DNA of 64,000 bases from an uncultured Bacteroides sp. (GTDB lineage Bacteria > Bacteroidota > Bacteroidia > Bacteroidales > Bacteroidaceae): assembly GCF_963675905.1 (NCBI RefSeq), contig NZ_OY780936.1, positions 3,543,946 to 3,607,945 of the forward strand, given 5' to 3'. The notes under the pieces were generated by a model, which saw nothing but the letters and a program-made list of their open reading frames with translations, had not been told where the DNA came from and did no database searches. The position numbers were made by a program, and so were the translations under genes. This document shows, in pieces, positions 37,327 through 47,678 of the stretch (its first letter is position 1; each line of letters begins with the position of its first letter).

Positions 37327-38115
37327 ATGTTTATTATGAGATATTTAGGGATAAATAAATCGATGGGAATGCTCTGTTTGTCGGGGCTACTCTTTTTTTC
37401 GTCATGTCATTCAGTTTATCAGTTGGCGGGCATACAAAGTAATAGTGTTGAGATTAATTCTGTATATGACACAAAGCAAGATAATGCGGCAGTTTCTGTT
37501 TTTGCTCCTTTTAAATCAAAAGTAGATAGTATTATGTCGCCAGTGATTGGAACCTGTGAAGTAGATATGACATCTGGACGTCCTGAAAGTCTTCTTTCTA
37601 ACCTTGTGGCAGATGTTCTTCGTGAATATGCAAATACTATGCCCGGACAAAAAGCAGATTTAGCTGTTATTAACTTTGGGGGGCTGAGAAGTAACCTTCC
37701 AAAAGGTGATATAACATTTGGTACTATCTATGAAATTCTGCCTTTTGAGAATTCTCTTTGTCTTGTTAGTCTGAAAGGAGCAGATCTTATTTCTTTATTT
37801 AGCGATATTGCAAAAGTGGGGGGACAGGGAGTAAGCAATGTGAGACTTTTGCTTTCAGCTCCATCTAATGCAGAATTGATTGATGCTACAGTTGGAGGAG
37901 AAAAAATTGATAAAGATAAAATTTATACAGTGGCAACTATTGACTACTTAGCAGAAGGTAATGATGGTTTGGGCTCTTTCCTGAAAGCAGAAAAGCGTAT
38001 TTGTCCTGAAGGTGCAGTTCTTCGTCATATTGTTCTTGATTATGTGAAGAAAAAAACAACGAAAGGTGAAGTTATTACATCCAGCCTGGATGGTAGAATT
38101 CAGATTAAGAAATAA
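37327..38115 (+). CDS. 5'-nucleotidase C-terminal (substrate-binding) domain lipoprotein
   Basis: A 262-residue lipoprotein (lipobox LLFFSSCHS) corresponding only to the C-terminal, nucleoside-binding half of 5'-nucleotidase/UshA: ADLAVINFGGLRSNLPKGDITFGTIYEILPFENSL and IYTVATIDYLAEGNDGL. The catalytic metallophosphatase half is the separate gene 10 bases downstream, so the domain order is reversed and split. An internal Met at 37336 is another possible start. The two products presumably assemble at the cell surface or in the periplasm. Confidence 0.88.
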   Translation: MFIMRYLGINKSMGMLCLSGLLFFSSCHSVYQLAGIQSNSVEINSVYDTKQDNAAVSVFAPFKSKVDSIMSPVIGTCEVDMTSGRPESLLSNLVADVLREYANTMPGQKADLAVINFGGLRSNLPKGDITFGTIYEILPFENSLCLVSLKGADLISLFSDIAKVGGQGVSNVRLLLSAPSNAELIDATVGGEKIDKDKIYTVATIDYLAEGNDGLGSFLKAEKRICPEGAVLRHIVLDYVKKKTTKGEVITSSLDGRIQIKK

Positions 38116-38124
38116 AGGAATATA

Positions 38125-38976
38125 ATGAAACGGACATTTTTTATAATAATATCACTAATCTTATGCATTAACCTTTCTGCTCAGCGGGTAAAGGTGCTTA
38201 CTATATTGCATACCAATGATACTCACAGTCGTGTTGAACCAATAAGCAAAAACGATGCTAATAAATCTCAGGCAGATAAAGGTGGATTCGTTAGGCGAGC
38301 TTCTTATATAAAGCAGGCTCGAGCAGAGGATAAGGATATTTTGTTGTTCGACTGCGGTGATTTTTCTCAGGGAACTCCATATTACAATATGTTTAAAGGA
38401 GAGGTGGAAATCAAGTTGATGAACGAAATGAAATATGATGCAGCAACAATTGGAAATCATGAGTTTGATTTTGGACTTGAGAATATGGCTCGTCTTTTTA
38501 AAATGGCGAATTTTCCATTTGTATGTGCCAACTATAAATTTACAGGTACTGTGCTTGATGGCCTGGTTAAACCTTATATTATTATTAAACGTAAAGGCCT
38601 GAAAATTGGAGTGTTTGGATTAAGCCCCAAAATGGAAGGATTGGTTCAGGCCGATAAGTGCAAAGGGGTAGTTTATTTCGAACCTTATGATGTAGCAAAT
38701 GAGGTTGCAACATATTTGAAAATGAATGAACGTTGTGATGTGGTGGTTTGTCTTTCTCATTTGGGATGGAAAGCTTCAGAAAACAATCCGGTTTGTGATG
38801 AAATGTTAGCAGCAAAAACACATAATATTGATTTAATATTAGGAGGACACTCTCATTCGTTTATTGAAACTCCCGTATATTACAAAAATTTAGATGGTAA
38901 GGAAGTTCCTGTAACACAGATGTGGAGAAACGGAGTCTATGTGGGGAAAATAAACCTAAAGTTTGAAAGGAAATAA
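38125..38976 (+). CDS. 5'-nucleotidase metallophosphatase domain protein
   Basis: A 283-residue exported protein (signal peptide LILCINLSAQ) equal to the N-terminal calcineurin-like half of 5'-nucleotidases: TILHTNDTHSR, DCGDFSQGTPYYN, GNHEFDFG, LSHLG, GGHSHSF. All metal ligands are visible. It follows its C-terminal partner domain by 9 bases and precedes the GH3 fusion gene with no gap at all (stop at 38976, next ATG at 38977), so the three form one operon. Confidence 0.9.
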   Translation: MKRTFFIIISLILCINLSAQRVKVLTILHTNDTHSRVEPISKNDANKSQADKGGFVRRASYIKQARAEDKDILLFDCGDFSQGTPYYNMFKGEVEIKLMNEMKYDAATIGNHEFDFGLENMARLFKMANFPFVCANYKFTGTVLDGLVKPYIIIKRKGLKIGVFGLSPKMEGLVQADKCKGVVYFEPYDVANEVATYLKMNERCDVVVCLSHLGWKASENNPVCDEMLAAKTHNIDLILGGHSHSFIETPVYYKNLDGKEVPVTQMWRNGVYVGKINLKFERK

Positions 38977-41964
38977 GTGATGAAAAGGGTATTTGTATTT
39001 ACATTAATTCTGGCTTTCTTATTACCTGCAGCAACCAAAGCACAGGTTGAACCTCTTTTGGCGTACAAGGTTTCACAACAAGAGTCTTGTCAGAATTGGG
39101 TTGAAAATACGTTGTCTAAGATGACGATGAAAGAAAGAATAGGTCAGCTTTTTATTCATACAGTGACACCCTATATCGATAAAAAGAATAAAAAGATGAT
39201 TCGAAAGGCTGTTCGTGACAGCAAAATTGGTGGGTTGCTGTTCTCTGGTGGAAAATTACAAGATCAGGCTTTATTAACTAATTTTGCTCAGTCGCAGGCT
39301 AAAATTCCATTGATGATTACTTTCGATGGTGAATGGGGATTGTCTATGAGACTGAAAAGGACTCCTGTTTTCCCAAAAAATGTAGTTTTGGGATGCATTC
39401 AGAATGATCAGCTTATTTACGAATATGGTCAGGAGGTAGCCAGACAGTGTAAGGAGATGGGAGTTACTGTGAATTTTGCACCTGTTGCCGATGTAAATCG
39501 TAATCCCAATAATCCTGTTATCAATGTACGATCATTTGGTGAAGAGCCTCATGAAGTAGCTGATAAAGTTATTGCTTATGCCCAAGGACTGGAAAGTAAA
39601 GGGGTACTTTCTGTAGCTAAGCACTTCCCGGGACATGGAGATACAGATGTTGATTCTCATTTTGCTTTGCCGGTGTTGGCTTTTACCAGAGAAAGACTAG
39701 ATAGTGTTGAACTCTATCCTTTCAAACAATATATAAAAGCTGGTTTAGGAGGTATTATGGTTGGACATCTTCAGGTGCCTATTATAGAACCAAACAAGTT
39801 GTTTCCTTCTTCTCTTTCACGTAATGTTGTTTATGGTTTGCTTGCCGATGAACTTCGCTTTCAGGGATTAATCTTTACTGATGCCTTAGCCATGAAAGGT
39901 GTTGCTTCTGCAGATAGAGTCTGCTTGCTGGCTCTGCAAGCGGGGAATGATATGGTATTGGCTCCGGCAGATGTGGAAACGGAAGTTCAAAGTGTACTTA
40001 AAGCACTTCAAAATGGAGAAATAAGTAAAGAGGAAATTGATCGTAAGTGCAGAAAAGTTTTGTTGTACAAATATATATTAGGGCTGACAAGAGCTCCTGA
40101 AATTCGTTTGTCAGGTTTGGAAGAGCGAATTAATACGGCAAATTCCGAAGCTTTAATTCATAAACTGAGAACAGCTGCTATTACCGTTTTGGGAAACAGA
40201 GAACAAGAACTTCCTTTCCGGGCTTCCGCAGATGAAATTGCATTGGTTAGTGTAGGCGAGAGATCTGCTGATTCTGTGTTTATAGAAACAATGAAGAAAT
40301 ATGCCCCGGTTAAATGTTATCATTTAACATATCAGATGAATGATTCATTGATGCAAGCCATGAAGCATGAGTTGTCATTACATAAGAGGGTTGTTGTTAG
40401 TATAACCGCTCAAGATCTGAAACCTTATCTTCATTTCTTTTCTGCTCTCTCAATCAGTCAACCGGCAGTTTATGTGTTCTTTACTCCTTTTTCAGTAATG
40501 GAACAACTTCAGATACCTTTATCTGTTGCTTCTGCTGTTATTTTAGGGCATTCTGCAGATAATGATGTTCAAGCTCAAACAGGTGATGTCCTTTTTGCTA
40601 AGGCAACAGCTGACGGGCGTTTATCAGTAAGTCTAGGAACACTTTACTCTCCGGGAGATGGAGTAACAATTACCCCTAATACAGTATTCCGCTCCGTTCC
40701 GGAAGACTTTGGAATGAGTTCTGTTACACTAGCACGTATTGATTCAATTGTTAAGGAAGGTATTGAAGCTCGCGCTTTTCCCGGATGTCAGGTTTTGGTT
40801 ATGAAGGATGGAAAGACTGTTTACAGCAAGAATTTTGGAAAATATACTTATGAAGGAGAGCAGAAAGTAACATCAAATAGTATGTACGACCTTGCTTCTT
40901 TATCAAAAACAACAGGAACATTACTTGCAATCATGAAGTTATACGATAAATGCTTGTTGAACCTAACAGATAAAGCATCTAAACATCTTGCTTTTCTTCG
41001 TGGTACTGACAAAGAGAATATAACGATTAAAGAATTGTTGTTTCATGAGTCTGGATTGCCACCTTCGCTTCCGTTCTATCGACTGGCTATAGATGAAACG
41101 AGCTATGAAGCTCCTTTCTTTGTCACTAAGAAAGATTCTAAACATACTATACAGACTGATGAAAATACTTATGCTTGTACTTCTTTTAAATATAAAGAAG
41201 GATGGGCTTCCACTAAACCTTCTGATGAATTTACAATGCATGTAACTGATAGTCTTTATCTGAATAAGAAATTTCATGAAGCAGCCATGCAGATGATTGC
41301 TCAGACTAAATTGGGAGCAAAGAAGTATAACTATAGTTGCGTTAACTTTATCCTTTTAAAAGAGATTGCCGAAACTGTTAGCGGAATCCCTATGGATGAG
41401 TTTTTGAGTCGTGAGTATTATGGGCCAATGAAACTATATCATATTTGTTATCTGCCTTTACGTACACATAAAAAAGATGAGGTTGTTCCTACTGTGAAAA
41501 ATGATTGTTTTCGCGGGGAACTGATTCAGGGATTTGTGAATGATGAGGCTGCAGCTTATTTGGGTGGTATATCAGGTAATGCAGGCTTGTTTGCTTCTGC
41601 AAAGGATGTTGCAAAGGTGTATCAGATGCTGCTTAACGGAGGGGAAATAGATGGAAAACGATATTTAAGCAAATCAACGTGCAATCTATTTACTACAACT
41701 ACTTCCAAGAGTGGCAGACGAGGCTTGGGGTATGATAAGCCTGTACCTGCTAATCCTCAGAATAGTCCTTGTTGTGTTTCTGCTCCTACTGCTGTTTATG
41801 GGCATACAGGATGGACCGGAACATGTTGTTGGGTAGATCCGGTAAACGGACTGGTTTATGTATTTTTGAGCAACCGTACATATCCGGATCGTTGGAATTT
41901 TAAATTGTCGAAGATGAATATACGTACGAACATTCAGGAGGTTATCTATCAATCAATGAAATAG
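38977..41964 (+). CDS. GH3 beta-N-acetylhexosaminidase fused to beta-lactamase-fold serine hydrolase
   Basis: A 995-residue exported fusion. Residues ~1-22 are a signal peptide. Residues ~35-380 are a GH3 domain with the NagZ-type KHFPGHGDTDVDSH (Lys215, His216 and His228) and FTDALAMKG. The middle ~390-590 resembles the GH3 C-terminal alpha/beta domain. Residues ~600-995 are a penicillin-binding-protein-like esterase with the SxxK as Ser641-Lys644 (SLSK), a YSC triad member (Tyr786) and HTG (His943). It is probably a peptidoglycan recycling/remodelling enzyme joining glycan cleavage with peptide or ester hydrolysis; the fusion is known in Bacteroidetes. Confidence 0.88.
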   Translation: MMKRVFVFTLILAFLLPAATKAQVEPLLAYKVSQQESCQNWVENTLSKMTMKERIGQLFIHTVTPYIDKKNKKMIRKAVRDSKIGGLLFSGGKLQDQALLTNFAQSQAKIPLMITFDGEWGLSMRLKRTPVFPKNVVLGCIQNDQLIYEYGQEVARQCKEMGVTVNFAPVADVNRNPNNPVINVRSFGEEPHEVADKVIAYAQGLESKGVLSVAKHFPGHGDTDVDSHFALPVLAFTRERLDSVELYPFKQYIKAGLGGIMVGHLQVPIIEPNKLFPSSLSRNVVYGLLADELRFQGLIFTDALAMKGVASADRVCLLALQAGNDMVLAPADVETEVQSVLKALQNGEISKEEIDRKCRKVLLYKYILGLTRAPEIRLSGLEERINTANSEALIHKLRTAAITVLGNREQELPFRASADEIALVSVGERSADSVFIETMKKYAPVKCYHLTYQMNDSLMQAMKHELSLHKRVVVSITAQDLKPYLHFFSALSISQPAVYVFFTPFSVMEQLQIPLSVASAVILGHSADNDVQAQTGDVLFAKATADGRLSVSLGTLYSPGDGVTITPNTVFRSVPEDFGMSSVTLARIDSIVKEGIEARAFPGCQVLVMKDGKTVYSKNFGKYTYEGEQKVTSNSMYDLASLSKTTGTLLAIMKLYDKCLLNLTDKASKHLAFLRGTDKENITIKELLFHESGLPPSLPFYRLAIDETSYEAPFFVTKKDSKHTIQTDENTYACTSFKYKEGWASTKPSDEFTMHVTDSLYLNKKFHEAAMQMIAQTKLGAKKYNYSCVNFILLKEIAETVSGIPMDEFLSREYYGPMKLYHICYLPLRTHKKDEVVPTVKNDCFRGELIQGFVNDEAAAYLGGISGNAGLFASAKDVAKVYQMLLNGGEIDGKRYLSKSTCNLFTTTTSKSGRRGLGYDKPVPANPQNSPCCVSAPTAVYGHTGWTGTCCWVDPVNGLVYVFLSNRTYPDRWNFKLSKMNIRTNIQEVIYQSMK

Positions 41965-41969
41965 CTTTT

Positions 41970-42671
41970 CTATTCAAAATAGAATGATAGCACAATCAAG
42001 CGAGAGTTTATCTGGTTGACTGATTGTGTATATTTTAAGAGTGTTTTATCATTTAAATCAGGACGGTCTGTTTTAAGTAAATTACTTAATCCAAAGCAGA
42101 ACTTAAGTTCTGGAATAAGCTTGAAGAATGGGAGATAAAAGTCACAACCTATGCCAGCTTCTATATAGCAATCGGCACTTTTAAGTAATAAAACACCATT
42201 CTTTTTGATACTAAGGTCGGCCATGGGATTAACTCCAGCCATTACGTATGGCCGATAGTTGTTAAAGCGCTCTGCACTGAATTTTAAATCAACAGGAAGA
42301 GACAAGTATGTGGATTTTATCTGCTGTCTGGCCTCTTCTTTGTTAGTCTGGTTTTTAAAAATTACGGTTTTGTCGCCGAAATGCAAAGTCGGAATAAGCC
42401 GGAGTGCCAGTTCTTTAGTTAAGTAGAGCTCACCTAAAACGCCAACACTGAATCCGGGAGAATAACTAGCAACATCAGCATACCAGGATTCTCCATCCTT
42501 TGTAACGTACCCGTTGTTTTCAAATTTCAGATCTTGAGTATGCAAACCAATTAAAAAGCCATAATGTAGCCTTCTTTGGTCAATATATGGTCGATTCTGT
42601 ATCTTCTTTATTTGTGCGTTTACGCCCAATGAGAATACAAATGATAGTAATATGATGAATATACGTTTCAA
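41970..42671 (-). CDS. porT: PorT-family outer-membrane beta-barrel protein
   Basis: A 233-residue protein with a signal peptide (LLSFVFSLGVNAQ) and an outer-membrane barrel of alternating strands ending in VLSFYFE. FLIGLHTQDLKFENNGY, SVGVLGELYLTKELALRLIP and RPYVMAGVNPMADLSIKK match PorT, a protein first linked to type IX secretion in Porphyromonas. No other T9SS gene lies in this window, so the name indicates family, not function. Confidence 0.82.
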   Translation of the reverse strand: MKRIFIILLSFVFSLGVNAQIKKIQNRPYIDQRRLHYGFLIGLHTQDLKFENNGYVTKDGESWYADVASYSPGFSVGVLGELYLTKELALRLIPTLHFGDKTVIFKNQTNKEEARQQIKSTYLSLPVDLKFSAERFNNYRPYVMAGVNPMADLSIKKNGVLLLKSADCYIEAGIGCDFYLPFFKLIPELKFCFGLSNLLKTDRPDLNDKTLLKYTQSVNQINSRLIVLSFYFE

Positions 42672-42827
42672 GCTCTGATAATTCTTTTATGCTTATTATA
42701 ACGGCAAAGAGCGCTTCTTATTGCAGCGGTAAGACAAATAAAAGCTTATTGGGATTTTTGTTATTTAGATAAAATCCAAATTAATATAAAATATGAAAGG
42801 ATATATGCTACAATTAGAATTAATCTC

Positions 42828-42835
42828 TATTTTTG
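42828..42835 (+). promoter_or_regulatory. -7 element of the ferredoxin gene
   Basis: TATTTTTG inside the 17-base word TAATCTCTATTTTTGTT (42821-42837), identical to 63696-63712. The palindrome ATTAGTACTAAT (42844-42855) lies at the expected start of transcription and could be an operator. Confidence 0.6.
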
Positions 42836-42872
42836 TTGAGCAAATTAGTACTAATAATTAAAATTAAAGAAA

Positions 42873-43043
42873 ATGGCTTACGTAATTAATGATGATTGTA
42901 TTGCTTGTGGAACTTGTATTGACGAGTGTCCAGTAGGAGCTATCTCTGAAGGCGATATCTATTCAATTAACCCAGAGGTTTGTACAGAATGTGGAACTTG
43001 CGCAGATGTTTGTCCTTCTGAAGCAATACATCCGGGAAACTAA
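42873..43043 (+). CDS. small 2x[4Fe-4S] ferredoxin
   Basis: A 56-residue cytosolic electron carrier. The first cluster motif is CIACGTCIDECP and the second CTECGTCADVCP, each CxxCxxCxxxCP, giving two [4Fe-4S] clusters as in clostridial-type ferredoxin. Likely partners are anaerobic enzymes such as pyruvate:ferredoxin oxidoreductase (known for Bacteroides, not encoded here). It has its own promoter and a strong terminator, so it is monocistronic. Confidence 0.97.
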   Translation: MAYVINDDCIACGTCIDECPVGAISEGDIYSINPEVCTECGTCADVCPSEAIHPGN

Positions 43044-43065
43044 AAAAATCCTTCGGGTAAAAAAT

Positions 43066-43097
43066 AAAAAGGCTGTTTCGTTTGAAACAGCCTTTTT
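43066..43097 (+). terminator. intrinsic terminator of the ferredoxin gene
   Basis: AAAAAGGCTGTTTC and GAAACAGCCTTTTT form a perfect 14-bp stem with a 4-base loop. Confidence 0.95.
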
Positions 43098-43159
43098 ACT
43101 TATATATTGGTCTGGAATATAATTTTAAGATTATATTCCCAGACTATTTTTATCGTTGT

Positions 43160-44353
43160 TTATTTTAGTTTAGCCAACGTTTGCTTGATTCTGTTGAATG
43201 CTTCAACCAGATTTTCATCAGATGTAGCATAAGACATACGGATACATTCAGGGGCTCCGAAAGCTACACCTCCAACACATGCTACGTGTCCTTCTTCCAG
43301 AAGATACATTGCCAAATCTGCAGAATCGTTAATTTTGCGATCGCCAAAAGATTTACCGAAATATGAATCACATTTTGGGAATACATAGAATGCACCATCA
43401 GGAACATTACACTCTAATCCTGGGATATTTTTAACTAATTCAATAACAAGATTACGACGACGTTCGAAGGCTTTACGCATTTCTTCTACCGGTGCCTGAT
43501 CTCCTGCAAATGCAGCTTCTGCTGCTTTTTGAGCAATTGAAGAAGGACCTGAAGTATATTGTCCCTGTAGTTTATTGCTAGCTTTTGCTAACCACTCCGG
43601 AGCAGCAACGAATCCAAGTCTCCAACCAGTCATAGCGTATGCTTTAGAAACGCCGTTAATCAGAGCTACACGTTCTTTGATCTCAGAGAATTGAGCAATA
43701 CTTTCATGTTTTCCGATATAGTTGATATGTTCGTAAATCTCGTCGGCAATAACGATGATATTAGGATACTTAACCAAAACATCAACTAATCCTTTTAATT
43801 CTTCTTTACTGTATACACTTCCTGTTGGATTTGAAGGAGAGCAAAGGATTATCGCTTTAGTTTTAGGAGTAATAGCAGCTTCCAGTTGAGCAGGTGTAAT
43901 TTTGAAATTTTGTTCAAGACCAGCAGGGATAATAACACTTTTACCTTCTGCTAGTTTTACCATCTCAATGTAGCTAACCCAATATGGAGCTGGGATAATT
44001 ACTTCATCTTCCGGGCCAATGATACACAATAAGGTATTACAAACTGACTGTTTGGCTCCGTTGGAACAAACAATCTGTTCAGGTTTATAATCCAGGCCAT
44101 TTTCATTCTTTAATTTAGCTGCAATAGCCTTACGAAGGGGCATGTAGCCTGGTACAGGAGAATAAAAAGAGAAGTTATCATCAATTGCTTTTTTAGCAGC
44201 AGCCTTAATGTGATCAGGAGTAAAGAAGTCGGGTTCCCCTACACTAAGATTGATGACATCGATGCCTTGAGCTTTTAACTCATTACTCTTCTGAGACATA
44301 GCTAAAGTCTCTGAAGGAGAAAGGCTGTTCAAACGGTCTGAAAGTTGATTCAT
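43160..44353 (-). CDS. aspC: aspartate-type PLP-dependent aminotransferase
   Basis: A 397-residue class I aminotransferase. INLSVGEPDFFTPDHIK, VCSNGAKQSVCNTLL, CSPSNPTGSVYSKEEL, IADEIYEHINY and the PLP lysine in LINGVSKAYAMTGWRLGF are all present. This pattern is the bacterial Ib aspartate aminotransferase, making aspartate from oxaloacetate and glutamate. A second, more divergent aminotransferase lies at 9575. Confidence 0.92.
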   Translation of the reverse strand: MNQLSDRLNSLSPSETLAMSQKSNELKAQGIDVINLSVGEPDFFTPDHIKAAAKKAIDDNFSFYSPVPGYMPLRKAIAAKLKNENGLDYKPEQIVCSNGAKQSVCNTLLCIIGPEDEVIIPAPYWVSYIEMVKLAEGKSVIIPAGLEQNFKITPAQLEAAITPKTKAIILCSPSNPTGSVYSKEELKGLVDVLVKYPNIIVIADEIYEHINYIGKHESIAQFSEIKERVALINGVSKAYAMTGWRLGFVAAPEWLAKASNKLQGQYTSGPSSIAQKAAEAAFAGDQAPVEEMRKAFERRRNLVIELVKNIPGLECNVPDGAFYVFPKCDSYFGKSFGDRKINDSADLAMYLLEEGHVACVGGVAFGAPECIRMSYATSDENLVEAFNRIKQTLAKLK

Positions 44354-44472
44354 AATTTAACTTATTTATTGTTGGTCTATATCACGATGCAAAATAAGAT
44401 AAAATAATTGAAATAAGAAAGCAAATAAATGATATTATTGAGCTTTATACTTCAATATGCCTTATTTTTATA

Positions 44473-45687
44473 TCACTTTGTAAAATGTAAAGCGTGTCCC
44501 ATACGATCTTTTTTTGTTTTCAGATATCGTAAGTTATACTCATTGGGTGTAGTTTCAATAGCTACATTTTCTACTATTTCCAAGCCATAAGCTTCTAGTC
44601 CAATACGTTTAACTGGGTTGTTAGTGAGTAATCTTATTTTATGTACTCCTATTTCCCGTAGTATTTCTGCACCTACACCATAATCACGTTCATCTGCCTT
44701 AAAGCCTAAGTGCAGGTTCGCATCAACCGTGTCAAGTCCTTCTTCCTGCAATTTATATGCTCTTATTTTATTCATAAGTCCAATGCCACGGCCTTCCTGA
44801 TTCATATATACAACAACACCTTTTCCTGCTTTTTCTATCTGGGACATTGCTTTATGCAACTGTTCTCCACAATCGCAACGATTGGATGCAAATATGTCAC
44901 CAGTCATACATGACGAGTGCATTCTTACCAAAATAGACTCGTTTTCTGCCCATTCACCTTTTATTAAAGCAATATGTTCCAGTCCGTTTGATTTTTGGCG
45001 GAAAGGGATAAGGCGGAAATGCCCGTATTCAGTTGGCATGTCAACTTCATCTCCTTTTTCTACGATCGACTCCATCTTTAAGCGATATGCTATAAGATCT
45101 TTAATAGTAATGATTTTTATGTCGAATTTTTTAGAAACTTCCATCAGTTGTGGTAAACGAGCCATTGTGCCGTCTTCATTGATAATTTCAATTAAAGCTC
45201 CGGCTGGATAAAGACCTGCTAAACGTGCCATGTCAACAGTTGCTTCTGTATGCCCTGAGCGGCGAAGTACTCCTCGTGATTTCGCTCTTAGCGGATTAAC
45301 ATGTCCGGGGCGACCAAAACTACCCGGATTTGTGTTAGGATCGGCCAATGCTTTGATAGTGGCTGCTCTGTCGTGCATTGAAACTCCTGTAGTACATCCA
45401 TCTAGTAAGTCTACTGTAACAGTGAATGGTGTTTCATATATTGAAGTGTTAGTAGAAACCTGCATTTCCAGGTCTAACTCTTCACAACGTTCTTCTGTAA
45501 TAGGAGCACACAAGACACCGCGTCCGTAAGTCAACATGAAATTTACTTTTTCAGGAGTTATTTTTTCAGCTGCAATAATAAAATCGCCTTCATTTTCACG
45601 ATCTTCATCATCAACAACAATTATAAAATTACCTTCACGAAAGTCTTCTATTGCTTCTTCGATTGTATTTAGCTTTATATCTTCCAT
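44473..45687 (-). CDS. ribBA: bifunctional DHBP synthase / GTP cyclohydrolase II
   Basis: A 404-residue fusion that supplies both precursors of riboflavin. Residues 1 to ~205 are RibB ([35 protein letters not shown]). Residues ~215-404 are RibA with the zinc cysteines in [20 protein letters not shown] and [10 protein letters not shown]. The gene begins 3 bases after the LptF/G gene ends. No FMN riboswitch was recognised ahead of either gene. Confidence 0.95.
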   Translation of the reverse strand: MEDIKLNTIEEAIEDFREGNFIIVVDDEDRENEGDFIIAAEKITPEKVNFMLTYGRGVLCAPITEERCEELDLEMQVSTNTSIYETPFTVTVDLLDGCTTGVSMHDRAATIKALADPNTNPGSFGRPGHVNPLRAKSRGVLRRSGHTEATVDMARLAGLYPAGALIEIINEDGTMARLPQLMEVSKKFDIKIITIKDLIAYRLKMESIVEKGDEVDMPTEYGHFRLIPFRQKSNGLEHIALIKGEWAENESILVRMHSSCMTGDIFASNRCDCGEQLHKAMSQIEKAGKGVVVYMNQEGRGIGLMNKIRAYKLQEEGLDTVDANLHLGFKADERDYGVGAEILREIGVHKIRLLTNNPVKRIGLEAYGLEIVENVAIETTPNEYNLRYLKTKKDRMGHALHFTK

Positions 45688-45690
45688 ATC

Positions 45691-47592
45691 TTATTTGTTA
45701 CAAATTGTTCTTATTATATCTTGTAAATCTCTGTTTACCTTATTTATTAATTTTAGATCTTTATATAATCTAATCCTGAAAGCCCATATTCTAAAATAAT
45801 AGATTAACCCTATTGGCAATATTATGCCAGTTATTTTGTTGAGTGTAGGCTTGTTAAAAGGGCATCTATGAGCATGAACAGACAAGATAGGGTAGTTGTT
45901 CAGTGTTCCTAGAATTTTTGTATTCTTAGTATTGGCCAGCTTTTCAACAATAGCTTCCAGCTGTTCGTTGATAGCCACAATTTCTTCATCTTTTTCATTT
46001 TTGGTCCAGATATTGAAATAGTTTGGCGCACGTTTAAGTTTATTATTTGATATATATTCTTCACATTTATCATTTAGTAATTCCATATTCTTATCTTCTT
46101 GCAGATAGTTGGGATCTTCAATGATTACTTCTTTTTTAGCCAAATGTCGAGTATCTCGTATACCTATAACTTTCCTGATCCAATTTATATATGTATCTAT
46201 ATTCAATACAACGGAATCATTATTCGACTTATAAGTTAGGAATATTCCCACTGGAGCTAAGATAAATGTACTTACCCACATTGCCGTCCAAATAACCCAT
46301 GTACCATTTCTGGCCATTTTGGCTCCGGTTGTATCAATAATATAATAAATGATAAAGATTAAAATGGAGATCACAACCGGCATACCTAAACCTCCTTTTC
46401 TAATGATACCACCTAAAGGGGCACCTATAAAGAAGAATATTAAACAGGAAATAGAAAGAGCTATTTTTTTATGCCACTCCATTTCGTGCCTACGGATGCG
46501 CTTGTCTGTATCTACGGTGTTGAAACTCTTGAATTTCCAGTCATTACCTATGCTTTGTGACGTGCTTAATGCGTTTGCCACAGCTCGCTGTTTATCTGAT
46601 AAAGAAAGATTATTAAATACACTATCTGTATTTATTGCAGACAATTTTGCTTTTCTTATTTTGAGTGTATCTTCTTTATTGAAATTATCTCTGGAGCGAT
46701 AAGTACTTGTTATTGCTTCTTTATAGAATGTTTTTCCAACGCTGTCAACCAAATGGTTCATTGAATCTACTGCTGTTTGAAGCTCTGTCATATTCTTACT
46801 TTGATACTGATTGTTCATGAAGCTTTCGTCAACCATATTAAAGTTTGAATTAAATTCTATGATTGTGTGTTTTTCACTAAAACTTTCCCGTCTATATGGT
46901 ACATTTTGTATGGAGCTACTCTGTGACTTAAGATTCTCAAACATTTCTCCGTTATACAGGTGCAGTCTCAAATGCTGTTTGTCGGCTGTCATTTCCAGTT
47001 TACCTGAATCTGCAACAATGATATGTGCGTTGTCAAAGCCGTCAGAGAAATTGTAGATCATTATATTATATAATGCTCCCGTCTCTTTGTTCTTATGCTT
47101 AACATAAAGGTTATAACCTTCGATTTCATCATAGAAAACTCCTTCCGGGATTTCTAACTCAGGAGATTTTTGCTTCATGGAGAAAAGCAATGTGAATAGT
47201 TTTACCTGGGCCTTGGGAGCTACAACATTTTGAAAATAAAAGGATGTGGAACACAGAAATACTGTAAAGACAATAAGAGGAGCCATAACTCTGATCAATG
47301 AAATTCCGGCTGCCTTTATAGCGAGTAACTCATATCTTTCGCCAAAATTACCGAAAGTCATCAATGAAGCAAGTAAGATGGCCAGAGGAAGCGCAGTAGG
47401 TACCAAAGTTAATATTGCATAAAAGAAAAACTCTGATAATACACTTATAGCTAATCCTTTACCAACTAAATCGTCGACGTATCTCCATAAAAACTGCATC
47501 ATAAAGATGAAGAGACAAATGAAGAACGTTCCAAAGAAAAGGAGCGTGAAACTCTTGATAATGAATATATCTAATTTCTTTATGCGTAGCAT
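45691..47592 (-). CDS. LptF/LptG-family lipopolysaccharide export permease
   Basis: A 633-residue inner-membrane subunit of the LPS export ABC transporter. Three N-terminal helices ([21 protein letters not shown] and two more) are followed by a large periplasmic beta-jellyroll (~residues 130-360), then three helices ([21 protein letters not shown]). A ~170-residue C-terminal extension follows, as in other Bacteroidetes. The conserved first-helix block [12 protein letters not shown] is present. The upstream promoter was not found. ribBA follows with a 3-base gap. Confidence 0.88.
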   Translation of the reverse strand: MLRIKKLDIFIIKSFTLLFFGTFFICLFIFMMQFLWRYVDDLVGKGLAISVLSEFFFYAILTLVPTALPLAILLASLMTFGNFGERYELLAIKAAGISLIRVMAPLIVFTVFLCSTSFYFQNVVAPKAQVKLFTLLFSMKQKSPELEIPEGVFYDEIEGYNLYVKHKNKETGALYNIMIYNFSDGFDNAHIIVADSGKLEMTADKQHLRLHLYNGEMFENLKSQSSSIQNVPYRRESFSEKHTIIEFNSNFNMVDESFMNNQYQSKNMTELQTAVDSMNHLVDSVGKTFYKEAITSTYRSRDNFNKEDTLKIRKAKLSAINTDSVFNNLSLSDKQRAVANALSTSQSIGNDWKFKSFNTVDTDKRIRRHEMEWHKKIALSISCLIFFFIGAPLGGIIRKGGLGMPVVISILIFIIYYIIDTTGAKMARNGTWVIWTAMWVSTFILAPVGIFLTYKSNNDSVVLNIDTYINWIRKVIGIRDTRHLAKKEVIIEDPNYLQEDKNMELLNDKCEEYISNNKLKRAPNYFNIWTKNEKDEEIVAINEQLEAIVEKLANTKNTKILGTLNNYPILSVHAHRCPFNKPTLNKITGIILPIGLIYYFRIWAFRIRLYKDLKLINKVNRDLQDIIRTICNK

Positions 47593-47678
47593 CTTTTTTT
47601 ATTTGTACAATTATCCGACAAAATTAGTATAAAAAAAGATGTTCACGCATACTTTTGATTATTTTTATAAATTAGATG

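Noticed and set aside
45688-45690. FMN riboswitch ahead of ribBA
   Set aside because: The gene starts 3 bases after lptF/G, leaving no room for an aptamer; none was seen ahead of lptF/G either.
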